A stretch of 44,945 nucleotides of DNA, taken from assembly GCA_005879315.1 (NCBI GenBank), contig VBLC01000064.1, positions 1 through 44,945 of the forward strand, read 5' to 3'. The stretch comes from Deltaproteobacteria bacterium (GTDB lineage: Bacteria; Myxococcota; Myxococcia; Myxococcales; 40CM-4-68-19). The notes beneath the pieces are model-generated. The model saw only the letters and a program-made list of their open reading frames with translations, searched no databases and had not been told where the DNA came from. The stretch's first letter is position 1. Every line of letters begins with the position of its first letter. Made by a program: the position numbers and the translations under genes. Below are positions 34,447 through 42,716 of the stretch, one piece after another.

Positions 34447-36372
34447 TTAAGTCTCGGCGGGCTCGGCCGACTCTTGCGCGGGAGCCTCTTCCCCAGGCGG
34501 GGCCTCGGCGGGAGTGCCGTCGGTGACCTGCGCGGCCCGCTCCGCGGCGGCGGCAGCGCCCTGCTCGCGGCTCTCGCGGATCTCCGCCGCGATCTCGTCG
34601 ACGTCGAGCATCTGCCGCCGGTTGAGGACGCGGAGGATGGCGGCCAACGCGCGCAGCGCAGCGACGCCGTCGTTCGGATCCACGCCGACCGCCGAGAGGG
34701 TGCCGACGTCGTTGGGCGAAAGCGGCGTGGTCGACTCCAGCGCCTCCCCCAGCCAGCCGGCGCCTTGCGGCTCGGGCTCGCTCGGCGGCGCGACCCACCC
34801 CTCGAGCTTCAGCTCGCCCTGCTGATCGGAGTATTCCTCGGCGACTTCCTCGACGGGCATCTCTGGCTCTGCCGGCTGCTCCGCCGCTTGCTCCGCGTAG
34901 TAAGGTTCTTCCGGCGCGGGCTGCTCGATTTCCGGCGCGGTCTCTGCGGCGGACTGCTCCGTCGGCTCGGCCCATTGCTGCGGCTCTTCGGCAGCAGGCT
35001 GTTCCTCTGGCGCCGCGGGCTCCTCGATGGCCTGATCCGGCTGCGCGGCGGCCTCGGTCCACTGCTGCGGCTCTTCTGCTTCTGCGGTGACGCTTTCACC
35101 CGCAGCTTCGGCAGCGGCTTCCGCCGGCGGCGTCGCTTCCTCTGCGAACTCCTGCGTGGGCTGCTCCGGCGTGGTCTGCGCGCCCAGCGGATCTTCGACC
35201 GACGCCCACGCGTCGGGCGCCTCCGCCTCCGCGCTTGCGGCCTCCACTCGCACCGGCGCCGTCGCCGGGTGCTCGGCGGTGCCGATGATGGCGTCCATCG
35301 GCAGCTCTTCACCGCTCGCTTCCGGCGAGGCCGGCTGCTGGGCGCTCCAGTCTGGCGCCGCAGCAAATTCCTCGGAGGGGGGCGGAGCGGCGGCGTCGGC
35401 AGCCGGCGCTTCGTCCCACGAGGCGGACGGCTGCTCTTCCCAGCCAGTCGGCTCCTGCGAGTGCGCCGCGATGGGCTCGAGACCCTCCATCTGCGGTGCA
35501 CCGTCTGCGCCTTCATGCGGCACGCCAGCCGGCTCGAGACCCTCGACGGCGTCGGCCGCGGCGCCCTCGCCGCCGCTCAATTCCTCGGCGCCCGAGACCT
35601 GCTCGCCGAACTGCGAATGGGCCGCGATGGGCTCGAGACCCATCATCTGTCCATCGCTGCTGCCGCTATCGTCCTCGGGGATCTCCAGCGGCTCTGGCGG
35701 AGGAGGAGGCGGCGGCACGGCAAGCTGCGCCTCCTCCGCGTCGATCTCTTCGAACTGCTCCGGCGCCACCCGCGGCGAGCCGGCGTGCTGCGTGGGCATC
35801 CCCTCGGAATCGATCCGCCTGGGAAAAGGCGCGGATGGCGGCGGTGTCGCCTTCGGAGCTGGGGCCGCGGCGGGCCTGGCTGCACCTGGCGCGGGCTTCG
35901 CCGGCGCAGGAACCGCCGGCTTCTCCTCGCCTCCGTAATGCTGCTGGATGGCCTGCACGATCTCGCTGTCGCCCGCCAGCACCGGCTTGATCCGCTTGCC
36001 GGTATGGAAGGCCAGCTGATCGACCGCCGACAGATCGGTAGGGTCGCTCATGGCGATGGTCACCACTTCGGCCCGGCCGCTGCCCGAGACGTCGAAGGCG
36101 AAGACGTGCAGCTTCTCGGCGAGCGGCTTGCTGACGAACTTCACCGCGCGCAGATCGACCTTCTGCTCGCTGAGCTTCACCGACGGCATGCCCAGGTGCT
36201 TCGACAGCGTGCTGACCAGGTCGGGCTCCTTGCAGAAGCCCTTCTGCACGAGGATGGAGCCGAGCTTTCCGCCCCATTGCTTCTGGTGGCCGAGCGCGCT
36301 CTGCAGCTGGTGCTCGTCGATGACGCCCAGTTCGGTGAGCAGCTGGCCGAGTCGCTTGCGGGGCGGCGCCAT
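34447..36372 (-). CDS. MshEN-domain protein with very long acidic linker
   Basis: The 641-residue product begins with a GspE N-terminal (MshEN) domain (residues 1-155): RLGQLLTELGVIDEHQLQSALGHQKQWGGKLGSILVQKGF and later VTIAMSDPTDLSAVDQLAFHTG, the fold that binds cyclic-di-GMP in MshE. No ATPase domain follows. Residues ~160-570 are Pro/Ala/Glu/Gln-rich and acidic, with three GLEP-type repeats. The last ~70 residues contain a helical module (GVAALRALAAILRVLNRRQML) resembling the C-terminus of the neighbouring protein. It starts 2 bp after the stop of that neighbour. Likely an adaptor that senses a nucleotide and bridges partners; this is inference. Confidence 0.8.
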   Translation of the reverse strand: MAPPRKRLGQLLTELGVIDEHQLQSALGHQKQWGGKLGSILVQKGFCKEPDLVSTLSKHLGMPSVKLSEQKVDLRAVKFVSKPLAEKLHVFAFDVSGSGRAEVVTIAMSDPTDLSAVDQLAFHTGKRIKPVLAGDSEIVQAIQQHYGGEEKPAVPAPAKPAPGAARPAAAPAPKATPPPSAPFPRRIDSEGMPTQHAGSPRVAPEQFEEIDAEEAQLAVPPPPPPPEPLEIPEDDSGSSDGQMMGLEPIAAHSQFGEQVSGAEELSGGEGAAADAVEGLEPAGVPHEGADGAPQMEGLEPIAAHSQEPTGWEEQPSASWDEAPAADAAAPPPSEEFAAAPDWSAQQPASPEASGEELPMDAIIGTAEHPATAPVRVEAASAEAEAPDAWASVEDPLGAQTTPEQPTQEFAEEATPPAEAAAEAAGESVTAEAEEPQQWTEAAAQPDQAIEEPAAPEEQPAAEEPQQWAEPTEQSAAETAPEIEQPAPEEPYYAEQAAEQPAEPEMPVEEVAEEYSDQQGELKLEGWVAPPSEPEPQGAGWLGEALESTTPLSPNDVGTLSAVGVDPNDGVAALRALAAILRVLNRRQMLDVDEIAAEIRESREQGAAAAAERAAQVTDGTPAEAPPGEEAPAQESAEPAET

Positions 36373-36374
36373 CG

Positions 36375-37070
36375 TTACCTTTTCACCCGCGCCAGGTATT
36401 CGTCGCGCGAGAAGACGCCCTTCTCGATGAGCAGCTCCACCATCGCCTTGAGCGCGGCCACCGAGCGGCGCTGCGTCTCCTCCACGCCGCGCAGCACCTC
36501 GACGGCGCTGGAGCGGGTAGTGCCGTTGCCCGAGGCGGGGGCGTTTCTCGGCTGCTTGCGCGGATCGAGCGTGACCACCGACTGGCCGCTGTTGTCGACG
36601 ATCTTGATCGAGGCCTGCCCGGCCTCGTCGCGGAGCAGCTCCTCGCCGCGGTACCAGCGCGAGATGGCGTGGCGGATGGCGCTGTTGCCCGCGAGCTGCG
36701 CCTCGATGCGGCAGCCGGTGAGCGAGCGGAGATGGTCGGTGACGCCGAGATTGAGCGGGTCGCTCATCGCCACCACCAGCAGGCGGCCTTCCTCTTTCAG
36801 CCGCACCGGGACCAGCCCGAATTCCTCGGCCACGTCGGCGGGGATCAGCGCGAGCGAGGCCTTGTCGCCCTCGCCGGTCAGATCGGAGCGGGCGATGCCG
36901 GTCTGCTTGGAGAGGGCGCGGACCAGGACTTCCTCGGTAAGAAATTCCATGCGGACGAGAATGTCCCCCAGCTTTCCGCCCCACTGCGACTGTTCAGCCA
37001 GCGCGGCTTTGAGCTGCAGGTCGGTGATCACGCCTGCCTTGACGAGCAGGTCGCCGATCTTGATCCGCAT
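36375..37070 (-). CDS. Short MshEN-domain (GspE N-terminal) protein
   Basis: A 231-residue protein: an MshEN domain (1-155; KIGDLLVKAGVITDLQLKAALAEQSQWGGKLGDILVRMEF, then VPVRLKEEGRLLVVAMSDPLNLGVTDHL), a ~40-residue linker, and a C-terminal helical module (RRSVAALKAMVELLIEKGVFSRDEYLARVKR). No Walker motifs, so not a secretion ATPase. Similar proteins in myxobacteria are annotated as general secretion pathway E N-terminal proteins; their role is unknown. It is the first gene of the pair and appears to have a leaderless promoter directly before the ATG. Confidence 0.85.
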   Translation of the reverse strand: MRIKIGDLLVKAGVITDLQLKAALAEQSQWGGKLGDILVRMEFLTEEVLVRALSKQTGIARSDLTGEGDKASLALIPADVAEEFGLVPVRLKEEGRLLVVAMSDPLNLGVTDHLRSLTGCRIEAQLAGNSAIRHAISRWYRGEELLRDEAGQASIKIVDNSGQSVVTLDPRKQPRNAPASGNGTTRSSAVEVLRGVEETQRRSVAALKAMVELLIEKGVFSRDEYLARVKR

Positions 37071-37076
37071 GCATCG

Positions 37077-37106
37077 ATACTAGTGGAACCCCAGACGTAA
37101 CAGCAA
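37077..37106 (-). promoter_or_regulatory. Putative leaderless promoter of the MshEN gene pair
   Basis: On the minus strand TTGCTG (37106-37101), 18-bp spacer, TAGTAT (37082-37077), then six bases to the ATG at 37070. No Shine-Dalgarno sequence stands before the ATG. The surrounding 79-bp gap (37071-37149) is locally AT-rich. Confidence 0.45.
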
Positions 37107-37149
37107 CTTTGGGACTCTCGTGCAAGTTCTCGTTCTCATTCTGCTTTAT

Positions 37150-37914
37150 TCACGGCACTTCTTCGATCTGCATGCCCTTCGGGACACCGAGGAAGAACAT
37201 CTGCGGCGAGGCGGGAAGGCCGGTCTCGGTATTGCGCAGTCGCAGGTCGACTTCGGTGCGCGAGACCGGCGCCGACAGGTGCAAGAGCCGCGGGACCTGC
37301 GCGCCGCTTTTGTCGTCGTGGTCGTCGAGATGGACGGCCCAGAGGAGCGCGCCCTGCGAGTTCTTGCGGCGGACTTCATCGACGCGGAGGTCGCCGCCGA
37401 GGTCGACCTCCTGCCGCTCGCGCGCGCTTTCGACGACGAGCAGGTAGCCGTCGCCCTGCCGTTTCGAGCTGACGGGTTCGCCTCCCGGCAGATCGGGGAT
37501 GGCGCCGGTGAGGAGCGCGACCAGCTCCTCGTCGCGCAGCGGCGCCGGCAAGAGGCGGGAGAGGTTCTCGGGCGTGGAGGGCCCCTGGTAGAAGACGTTG
37601 TTGCGCAGGTCGAGCAGCGCGAAGCGGCCCTTGTCGGCCACCAGCACGGCGGCGGGATCGCCCAGGGGCGAGAGCGCCTCGATGTGAAGCGACGCGGGCC
37701 GCTTCAGCGCGATGTGCAGCGCATAGCGGCCGCCGTTCTTCGGGGCATCGACGAAGGCCTTGGCGTCGCAGACCATCGTCGCCGGCACCCGATGCGCGGC
37801 CGTCGCCCGCTGCAGCAGATCGACCGCATCCGGCGGCGGCCCCGGCGGCGGCCCACGGTGCGCGCAAGCGAGAAGGGCAAGCCCCATCGCGAAGACGCGA
37901 CGAGAACGGCTCAT
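37150..37914 (-). CDS. Lipoprotein, DUF4292/LolB-like beta-fold
   Basis: A 254-residue putative lipoprotein: signal sequence and lipobox LLAC at residues 14-17, then a Pro/Gly stretch. The body alternates strands as in LolA/LolB-type proteins: ALHIALKRPASLHIEALSPLGDPAAVLVADKGRFALLDLRNNVFYQGPST, with LLPAPLRDEELVALLTGAIP after it, a pattern found in lipoprotein-localisation and DUF4292 proteins. This suggests lipid or lipoprotein binding in the periplasm. The start overlaps the PP2C-gene stop (ATGA), so they are co-translated, an unexpected pair. Confidence 0.7.
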   Translation of the reverse strand: MSRSRRVFAMGLALLACAHRGPPPGPPPDAVDLLQRATAAHRVPATMVCDAKAFVDAPKNGGRYALHIALKRPASLHIEALSPLGDPAAVLVADKGRFALLDLRNNVFYQGPSTPENLSRLLPAPLRDEELVALLTGAIPDLPGGEPVSSKRQGDGYLLVVESARERQEVDLGGDLRVDEVRRKNSQGALLWAVHLDDHDDKSGAQVPRLLHLSAPVSRTEVDLRLRNTETGLPASPQMFFLGVPKGMQIEEVP

Positions 37915-39215
37915 TGCTCGAACGGCGGCGAGGGCTCCCCATCCGGCGTCGAGCTCACGGGCATCGGGTCGGTCGCCTTGGCGCGGGCGGAGTCCAGCTC
38001 CGCCTTGAGTCCGGTGAGCGCCTCGTTGGTGTTGCGCAGTCGCTCGGAAAGCACCTGCACGAAGCTCCAGAGCAGCTTCACCGCCAGAAGTGAATCGCGC
38101 CGCATCAGCTTGAGCAGGCTCTCGCGGTCGATGGAGACGGCCGAGGTCTCCTCCGTCGCGACCACCGTCGCCGAGCGCGGCCCCAGGTCGACGAGCCCCA
38201 TCTCGCCGAAATGCCCGCCTGCCTTGAGCTGGGCGATCTGCAGCCCGTTCTTGAGGACATCGACCTGGCCGCGGAAGAGCACGAACAGCTCGTCGCCCTG
38301 CTCGCCCTCGCGGATGATGGGCTGGTCCTTCTCGAACAGCCGGCCGTGCGCGATGCCGAGGATGGCGAGCAGCTCCTTGTACGTCATGTGCTGGAAGAGC
38401 GGGATGCGGCGGAGGATCTCGGTCCTCCCTTCGACGTCGGTCGTCTCCTCGCCGCGGTCGGCCTCGACTGAAACGGAGACGGCGGTGATGTTGTCCTTGC
38501 CGCCGCGCTGCAGGGCGAGGTCGATGAGCGCGTCGGTGAGCTTCTCCCGCTCCTGGCCGAGCAGCTGGGGCAACTCCTCGTCTTTCAGATAGCCGTGCAG
38601 GCCATCGGAGCAGAGCAGGTAGAGGTCGCCGGGGAGCAGATCGGTCACCAGCGTGTCGACCGGCACGGAGGGCTGGATGCCCACCGCGCGGGTGATGACG
38701 TTGCGGTTCTCGGCGGTGGCGATCTCGTCCTTGGTGATGAGGCCGCGCTTGAGCTGCTCCTGGATGATGGTGTGGTCCTCGGTCAGCTGGTGCGCCCGGC
38801 CGTTGCGGAAAAGATAGACGCGGCTGTCGCCGACGTGGCCCACCACCGCTTTCTTGCCGGCGACGAGAAGGGCAACGACCGTCGTCCCCATGCCGCGCTT
38901 GCCCAGGTCCGCGACGGCGAGCGCGTAGATGTCGGCGCAGGCCCTGAGGATGGCCCTCTCCATCAGCGCCGCGATCTGCTCGTCCGCCTCGACCGTCGGC
39001 GCGCGCGCGAAGGACTCGATCAGAGGCTTCCCCTCGAGCAGCGATTCGCGGATCGACTTCACCGCCTGGGTGCTCGCCACTTCGCCGGCGGCGTGCCCGC
39101 CCATCCCGTCGGCGACCACGTAGAGGCCGAAGCCGTCGTCCTTGAGGAAGGAATCTTCGTTGTGCTTGCGCTTGCGCCCCACATCGGTGCGGCCCCAGGA
39201 GCGGATGGCGGGCAT
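37911..39215 (-). CDS. PP2C-type protein phosphatase fused to a cyclic-nucleotide-binding domain
   Basis: A 434-residue cytoplasmic Ser/Thr phosphatase. The PP2C domain (about 3-255) has the metal ligands in NEDSF and [13 protein letters not shown] (Asp36), [11 protein letters not shown], the [11 protein letters not shown] segment and [12 protein letters not shown] cNMP-binding domain (about 265-385) follows with [19 protein letters not shown] and [25 protein letters not shown] and an Arg of GPRSATV correspond to the phosphate-binding cassette. The nucleotide could therefore switch the phosphatase. It may oppose the Ser/Thr kinases whose products the FHA proteins read. The gene is divergent from the BMC operon across 48 bp. 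Confidence 0.92.
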   Translation of the reverse strand: MPAIRSWGRTDVGRKRKHNEDSFLKDDGFGLYVVADGMGGHAAGEVASTQAVKSIRESLLEGKPLIESFARAPTVEADEQIAALMERAILRACADIYALAVADLGKRGMGTTVVALLVAGKKAVVGHVGDSRVYLFRNGRAHQLTEDHTIIQEQLKRGLITKDEIATAENRNVITRAVGIQPSVPVDTLVTDLLPGDLYLLCSDGLHGYLKDEELPQLLGQEREKLTDALIDLALQRGGKDNITAVSVSVEADRGEETTDVEGRTEILRRIPLFQHMTYKELLAILGIAHGRLFEKDQPIIREGEQGDELFVLFRGQVDVLKNGLQIAQLKAGGHFGEMGLVDLGPRSATVVATEETSAVSIDRESLLKLMRRDSLLAVKLLWSFVQVLSERLRNTNEALTGLKAELDSARAKATDPMPVSSTPDGEPSPPFEQ

Positions 39216-39222
39216 CGCGACA

Positions 39223-39252
39223 ACTGTAGCCGACGAGCGGAAGACGTGCTAA
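39223..39252 (-). promoter_or_regulatory. Putative leaderless promoter of the PP2C gene, overlapping the BMC -10 region
   Basis: On the minus strand TTAGCA (39252-39247), 18-bp spacer, TACAGT (39228-39223), then 7 nt to the ATG. On the plus strand the -10-like TAATCG (39250-39255) of the BMC operon overlaps this -35 box, 8 nt before the BMC ATG, though no good plus-strand -35 is visible. Confidence 0.35.
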
Positions 39253-39263
39253 TCGCGGCGCGC

Positions 39264-39908
39264 ATGTCCGCAAGCCAGCTGCGCGCCTACGTCTTTCTCG
39301 ACTCGCTCCAGCCGCAGCTCGCCGCGCACATCTGCACCACCTGCCGCGGGTATTTTCCCGTGCCCTACGTCGCCTCGCTCTTCATCGAGATCGCGCCGGG
39401 GATGGCCATCCATCGCGTGATCGACACCGCGCTGAAGAGCACCAGCGTGCATCCGGCCACGCTGGTGGTCGAGCGCGCCTTCGGCATGCTCGAAGTCCAT
39501 CACGAGGACAAGGGCGAGGTCCGCTCGGCGGGCGACGCGATCTTGCGGCACCTCGGCGCCAAGGAAGAGGACCGGGTCAAGCCCAGGGTGGTCTCGAACA
39601 CCATCATCCGCGCCATCGAGCCGATGCACGCGATGATCATCGACAAGATCCGCTTCGGCTCGATGATCGAGCCGGGCAAGAGCCTCTTCATCCTCGAGAC
39701 CGAGCCGGCCGCCTATGCCGTGCTCGCCGCCAACGAAGCCGAGAAGGCGGCGGAGGTGCGGCTCATCGACGTCACCCCCTTCGGCGCATTCGGGCGCCTC
39801 TACATGGCCGGCGACGAAGCCGAGATCGACAGCGCCGCCGCCGCCGCGACCGCCGCCGTGCAAGGCATCACAGGCAAGGAAGTCCAGCGCGGTGATGCTA
39901 AGAACTGA
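39264..39908 (+). CDS. BMC shell protein, tandem-domain trimer (BMC-T, double-stacking type)
   Basis: A 214-residue shell protein with two BMC domains (roughly 5-100 and 108-205). Features: [16 protein letters not shown], a [18 protein letters not shown] region and, in the second copy, [44 protein letters not shown]. It should form pseudohexameric trimers, perhaps stacked in pairs with a gated central pore. From memory it closely resembles the T2/T3 shell proteins of Haliangium ochraceum. It is the first gene of the BMC operon; no ribosome-binding site is evident, and a TAATCG box lies 8 nt upstream. Confidence 0.93.
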   Translation: MSASQLRAYVFLDSLQPQLAAHICTTCRGYFPVPYVASLFIEIAPGMAIHRVIDTALKSTSVHPATLVVERAFGMLEVHHEDKGEVRSAGDAILRHLGAKEEDRVKPRVVSNTIIRAIEPMHAMIIDKIRFGSMIEPGKSLFILETEPAAYAVLAANEAEKAAEVRLIDVTPFGAFGRLYMAGDEAEIDSAAAAATAAVQGITGKEVQRGDAKN

Positions 39909-39936
39909 CCGATAGCCGCCGACCGAGGAGGACCAC

Positions 39937-40593
39937 ATGACGCTGCGCCTGGGCGCGCTCGCCCTTTTCCTTTCCGCCGCCGCCGTTGCCGACCCGATCT
40001 CCAAGCCTCCGGCCCCGGGCCTGCCGGGCCACTGGTCGATCTCCACCGGCGAGACCGTCAGCCCGAGCCACGACGCGCTCGCCTTCGAGCTGGGCTGGCC
40101 GGGCATCAGCGCCGGCTACCTCCACGGCCTCTCCGAGAACACCGACATCGGCGTGAAGTTCGATCTCCTCTACGGCTGGGAGAACACCACCAACTCCAAG
40201 TTCGGCCTCGGCCTGCGCGTCCCGCTGCGGATGGTGGTGAAGCGCAAGGACAACCTGCTCGTCGAGCTGCACGTCGAGCCGGGCACGCGCATCTACACCA
40301 ACAGCGCCAGCACGGATTTCTTCTTGCGCTTTCCCGTGGGCGGCACCGTCGGCATCCAGGCCGCTCCGGAAGTGCGCATCGCGGTCGGCGTCGACCTGAA
40401 CCTGGCGCTCCAGATCCCGCACACGGCGTTCCTGGAGATCGGGCCGATGTTCGGATTCGGCGTCGATTACCTGGTGGACAAGAACCTCACGGTCGGGCTC
40501 AACACGCGCTTCGGTCCGCAGTTCTACACGGTCTCGGGCAGCCCCACCGATTTCGCCTTCACCACCCAGATCGTCGTCGGCTCCCGGCTCTGA
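39937..40593 (+). CDS. Outer-membrane beta-barrel protein inside the BMC operon
   Basis: A 218-residue exported protein. A signal peptide is clear ([17 protein letters not shown], cleavage after residue ~18). The rest alternates short polar turns with amphipathic strands: [86 protein letters not shown], ending in [11 protein letters not shown] without a terminal aromatic residue. About eight to ten strands are expected. An AGGAGGA ribosome-binding site stands before the ATG. The position between two shell-protein genes is unusual, since shells are cytosolic; a substrate-uptake channel is a plausible but untested idea. Confidence 0.8.
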   Translation: MTLRLGALALFLSAAAVADPISKPPAPGLPGHWSISTGETVSPSHDALAFELGWPGISAGYLHGLSENTDIGVKFDLLYGWENTTNSKFGLGLRVPLRMVVKRKDNLLVELHVEPGTRIYTNSASTDFFLRFPVGGTVGIQAAPEVRIAVGVDLNLALQIPHTAFLEIGPMFGFGVDYLVDKNLTVGLNTRFGPQFYTVSGSPTDFAFTTQIVVGSRL

Positions 40594-40598
40594 CAGGA

Positions 40599-40628
40599 TT
40601 GCCAGCGCCGAGTCGTACGTGCTAGGGC
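40599..40628 (+). promoter_or_regulatory. Possible internal promoter before the BMC-H gene
   Basis: TTGCCA (40599-40604), 18-bp spacer, TAGGGC (40623-40628), with TGC before the -10 box. It lies in the longest gap (61 bp) of the BMC operon. Confidence 0.4.
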
Positions 40629-40654
40629 TCGCCCGCCAACTGCGAGGAGACGGC

Positions 40655-40987
40655 ATGGCTGACGCGCTGGGGATGATCGAGACCAAGGGCTTCGTCGGAA
40701 TGGTCGAGGCCGCCGACGCGATGGTCAAGGCCGCCAAGGTGGAGCTGGTCGGCTACGAGAAGATCGGCGGCGGATACGTCACCGCCATCGTCCGCGGGGA
40801 CGTCGCCGCGGTGAAGGCCGCCACCGAAGCGGGCGCGCGCGGCGCCGAGCGCGTCGGCCAGCTGGTCAGCGTGCACGTCATTCCGCGGCCGCACGCCAAC
40901 ATCGACCTCGCCCTGCCGCTCGGGCGCACCGACGATGCGCGCCGCGAGACGGGCGGCAGCCAGTCCGCAGCGGGCGGCAAGAAGTAA
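40655..40987 (+). CDS. BMC shell hexamer protein (BMC-H, PduA/EutM type)
   Basis: Main shell tile, 110 residues with one BMC domain (1-90). It shows the canonical [49 protein letters not shown] pattern split by normal strands, with the pore loop in KIGGGY, then [18 protein letters not shown] and [13 protein letters not shown] ~20-residue Ser/Gly/Ala-rich tail follows. ATG at 40655 is preceded by GAGGAGA; the frame opens earlier, but the domain begins at this Met. It is expected to be the most abundant shell component. From memory, nearly the same as the Haliangium ochraceum BMC-H. Confidence 0.97.
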   Translation: MADALGMIETKGFVGMVEAADAMVKAAKVELVGYEKIGGGYVTAIVRGDVAAVKAATEAGARGAERVGQLVSVHVIPRPHANIDLALPLGRTDDARRETGGSQSAAGGKK

Positions 40988-41002
40988 GTGCGGAGAAGCT
41001 GA

Positions 41003-41290
41003 ATGCTTCTCGGGCGCGTGGTGGGGACGGTGGTCTCCACCAACAAGGAAGAGGAGCTGAGCGGCCTCAAGCTCTTGCTCGTGCGCGGAGCCGACGTGGA
41101 GGGGAAGCCGACCGGCGCTCTGGTGGTGGCGATCGACGCGGTCGGCGCCGGGATCGGAGAAGTGGTCCTCTACGCCTCCGGCTCGTCGGCACGGCAGACG
41201 CGGGTGACAAAGGACCGGCCCGTCGACGCGACCATCATGGCCATCGTCGACTCCATCGAGCTGGAGGGCCGGCAGACGTACGCCAAGTGA
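41003..41290 (+). CDS. BMC shell vertex pentamer protein (BMC-P, EutN/CcmL family)
   Basis: A 95-residue protein of the EutN/CcmL fold that closes the twelve vertices of the polyhedral shell. Features: [30 protein letters not shown], then [25 protein letters not shown] and the conserved ending [16 protein letters not shown]. It is 15 bp after the hexamer gene. Its presence shows that a closed shell can be built from this locus. Confidence 0.96.
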   Translation: MLLGRVVGTVVSTNKEEELSGLKLLLVRGADVEGKPTGALVVAIDAVGAGIGEVVLYASGSSARQTRVTKDRPVDATIMAIVDSIELEGRQTYAK

Positions 41291-41300
41291 GGCTGCGCAG

Positions 41301-42716
41301 ATGCTGCCCCCCGATCAGATCGATCGCCTGGTAGACAAGGTCGTCGAGCGCTTGCAGCGAGCGGAGCGCGAGCCCGAGACGCGCGCGCCCGCTTATCTGC
41401 GCTCAGGCGCGCCCGGCATCTTCGACGATCTCGATCAGGCCGTCGCCGCGGCCAACCGCGCCTTCGAGATCTGGAAGGAGACCAAGATCGAAGTGCGGGC
41501 GAAGTGCATCGCCGCCGTCCGCAAGGCCTGTCTCGATCGCGTCGAGGAGATCGCCCGCCGCTCCGCCGAAGAGACCGGCCTCGGCCGCGCGGCCGACAAG
41601 ATCGTCAAGAACAAGAACGCCATCGAGAAGACGCCGGGGCTGGAGATTCTCGACACGGTCGCCTTCAGCGGCGACGACGGCCTGACGCTGCACGAGCGCG
41701 CGCCCTTCGGCACGCTGCTCTCCATCACCCCTTCCACCAACCCGACCGAGACGGTGATCAACAACGCCATCTGCATGATCGCCGGCGGCAACGCGGTGGT
41801 CTTCAATGTCCACCCTGGCGCAAAGCAGATCTCGCGCTCCGTGGTGGGCTGGATCAACGAAGCCATCGTCGCCAGCGGCGGACCGACCGATCTGGTGGCC
41901 TGCATCGCCGAGCCCACCATCGAGAGCGCGCAGGCGCTGATGAAGCATCCGGGCATCCAGGTGGTCGTCGTCACCGGCGGCGGCGCGGTCGTCAAGCAGG
42001 CGATGGGCTGCGGCAAGCGCGCCATCTGCGCGGGGCCGGGAAATCCGCCGGTGGTGGTGGATGAGACGGCGGACCTCGCCCAGGCGGGCCGCGACGTCGT
42101 CCTCGGCGCGGGGATGGACAACAACATCATCTGCATCGTCGAGAAAGAACTGTTCGCGGTGCGGAGCATCGCCGATGCGCTCAAGCGCGAGATGCTGCGC
42201 AACGGCGCGGTCGAGATCGACGGCGCGGGGTTGTCCCGGCTGGAGAAGACGGTCGTGACGCGCGACGGCCACGTCAACCGCGACTTCATCGGCAAGGACG
42301 CGCGCAAGATCGCCGAGGCGGCCGGCATCCGCGTCGAGGGCGACCCGCGCATCTTGCTCGCCGAGGTGGACAGTTCCCATCCCTTCGTGCAGCTCGAGCT
42401 CCTCATGCCGGTCTTGCCGATGGTCCGGGTGCAGGACGTGCACGTCGCCATCCGCGAGGCGGTGCGCGCCGAGCACGGCTTCTTCCACACGGCGGTGATG
42501 CATTCGAAGAGCATCGACAACCTGCACGAGATGGCGCGGGCGGTGAACACCTCGCTCTTCGTCAAGAACGCGCCCTCCTACGCCGGGCTGGGCGTGGGCG
42601 GCGAGGGCTACACGGCCTGGACCATCGCCGGCTCGTCCGGCGACGGCCTCACTACCGCGCGCACCTTCACCCGCGAGCGGCGCTGCACCTTGAAGGACAA
42701 GTTCCGCATTGTCTAA
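41301..42716 (+). CDS. BMC-associated CoA-acylating aldehyde dehydrogenase (PduP/EutE type)
   Basis: Converts an aldehyde, NAD+ and CoA to acyl-CoA and NADH inside the compartment. The 471 residues match PduP/EutE: an N-terminal amphipathic helix (residues ~4-21: [18 protein letters not shown]) and a linker, as in shell-targeting peptides; the [19 protein letters not shown] segment; [16 protein letters not shown]; the catalytic cysteine at 278 in [10 protein letters not shown]; and [25 protein letters not shown]. It is the only enzyme in the operon; the aldehyde source and phosphotransacetylase or alcohol dehydrogenase are missing. Its start is 10 bp after the pentamer gene. Confidence 0.95.
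   Translation: MLPPDQIDRLVDKVVERLQRAEREPETRAPAYLRSGAPGIFDDLDQAVAAANRAFEIWKETKIEVRAKCIAAVRKACLDRVEEIARRSAEETGLGRAADKIVKNKNAIEKTPGLEILDTVAFSGDDGLTLHERAPFGTLLSITPSTNPTETVINNAICMIAGGNAVVFNVHPGAKQISRSVVGWINEAIVASGGPTDLVACIAEPTIESAQALMKHPGIQVVVVTGGGAVVKQAMGCGKRAICAGPGNPPVVVDETADLAQAGRDVVLGAGMDNNIICIVEKELFAVRSIADALKREMLRNGAVEIDGAGLSRLEKTVVTRDGHVNRDFIGKDARKIAEAAGIRVEGDPRILLAEVDSSHPFVQLELLMPVLPMVRVQDVHVAIREAVRAEHGFFHTAVMHSKSIDNLHEMARAVNTSLFVKNAPSYAGLGVGGEGYTAWTIAGSSGDGLTTARTFTRERRCTLKDKFRIV

Noticed and set aside
33428-35062. 544-residue frame suggesting an N-terminal extension of the HD-GYP-like protein
   Set aside because: The added part reads the MshEN linker gene in another frame; a strong ribosome-binding site precedes the ATG at 34339.
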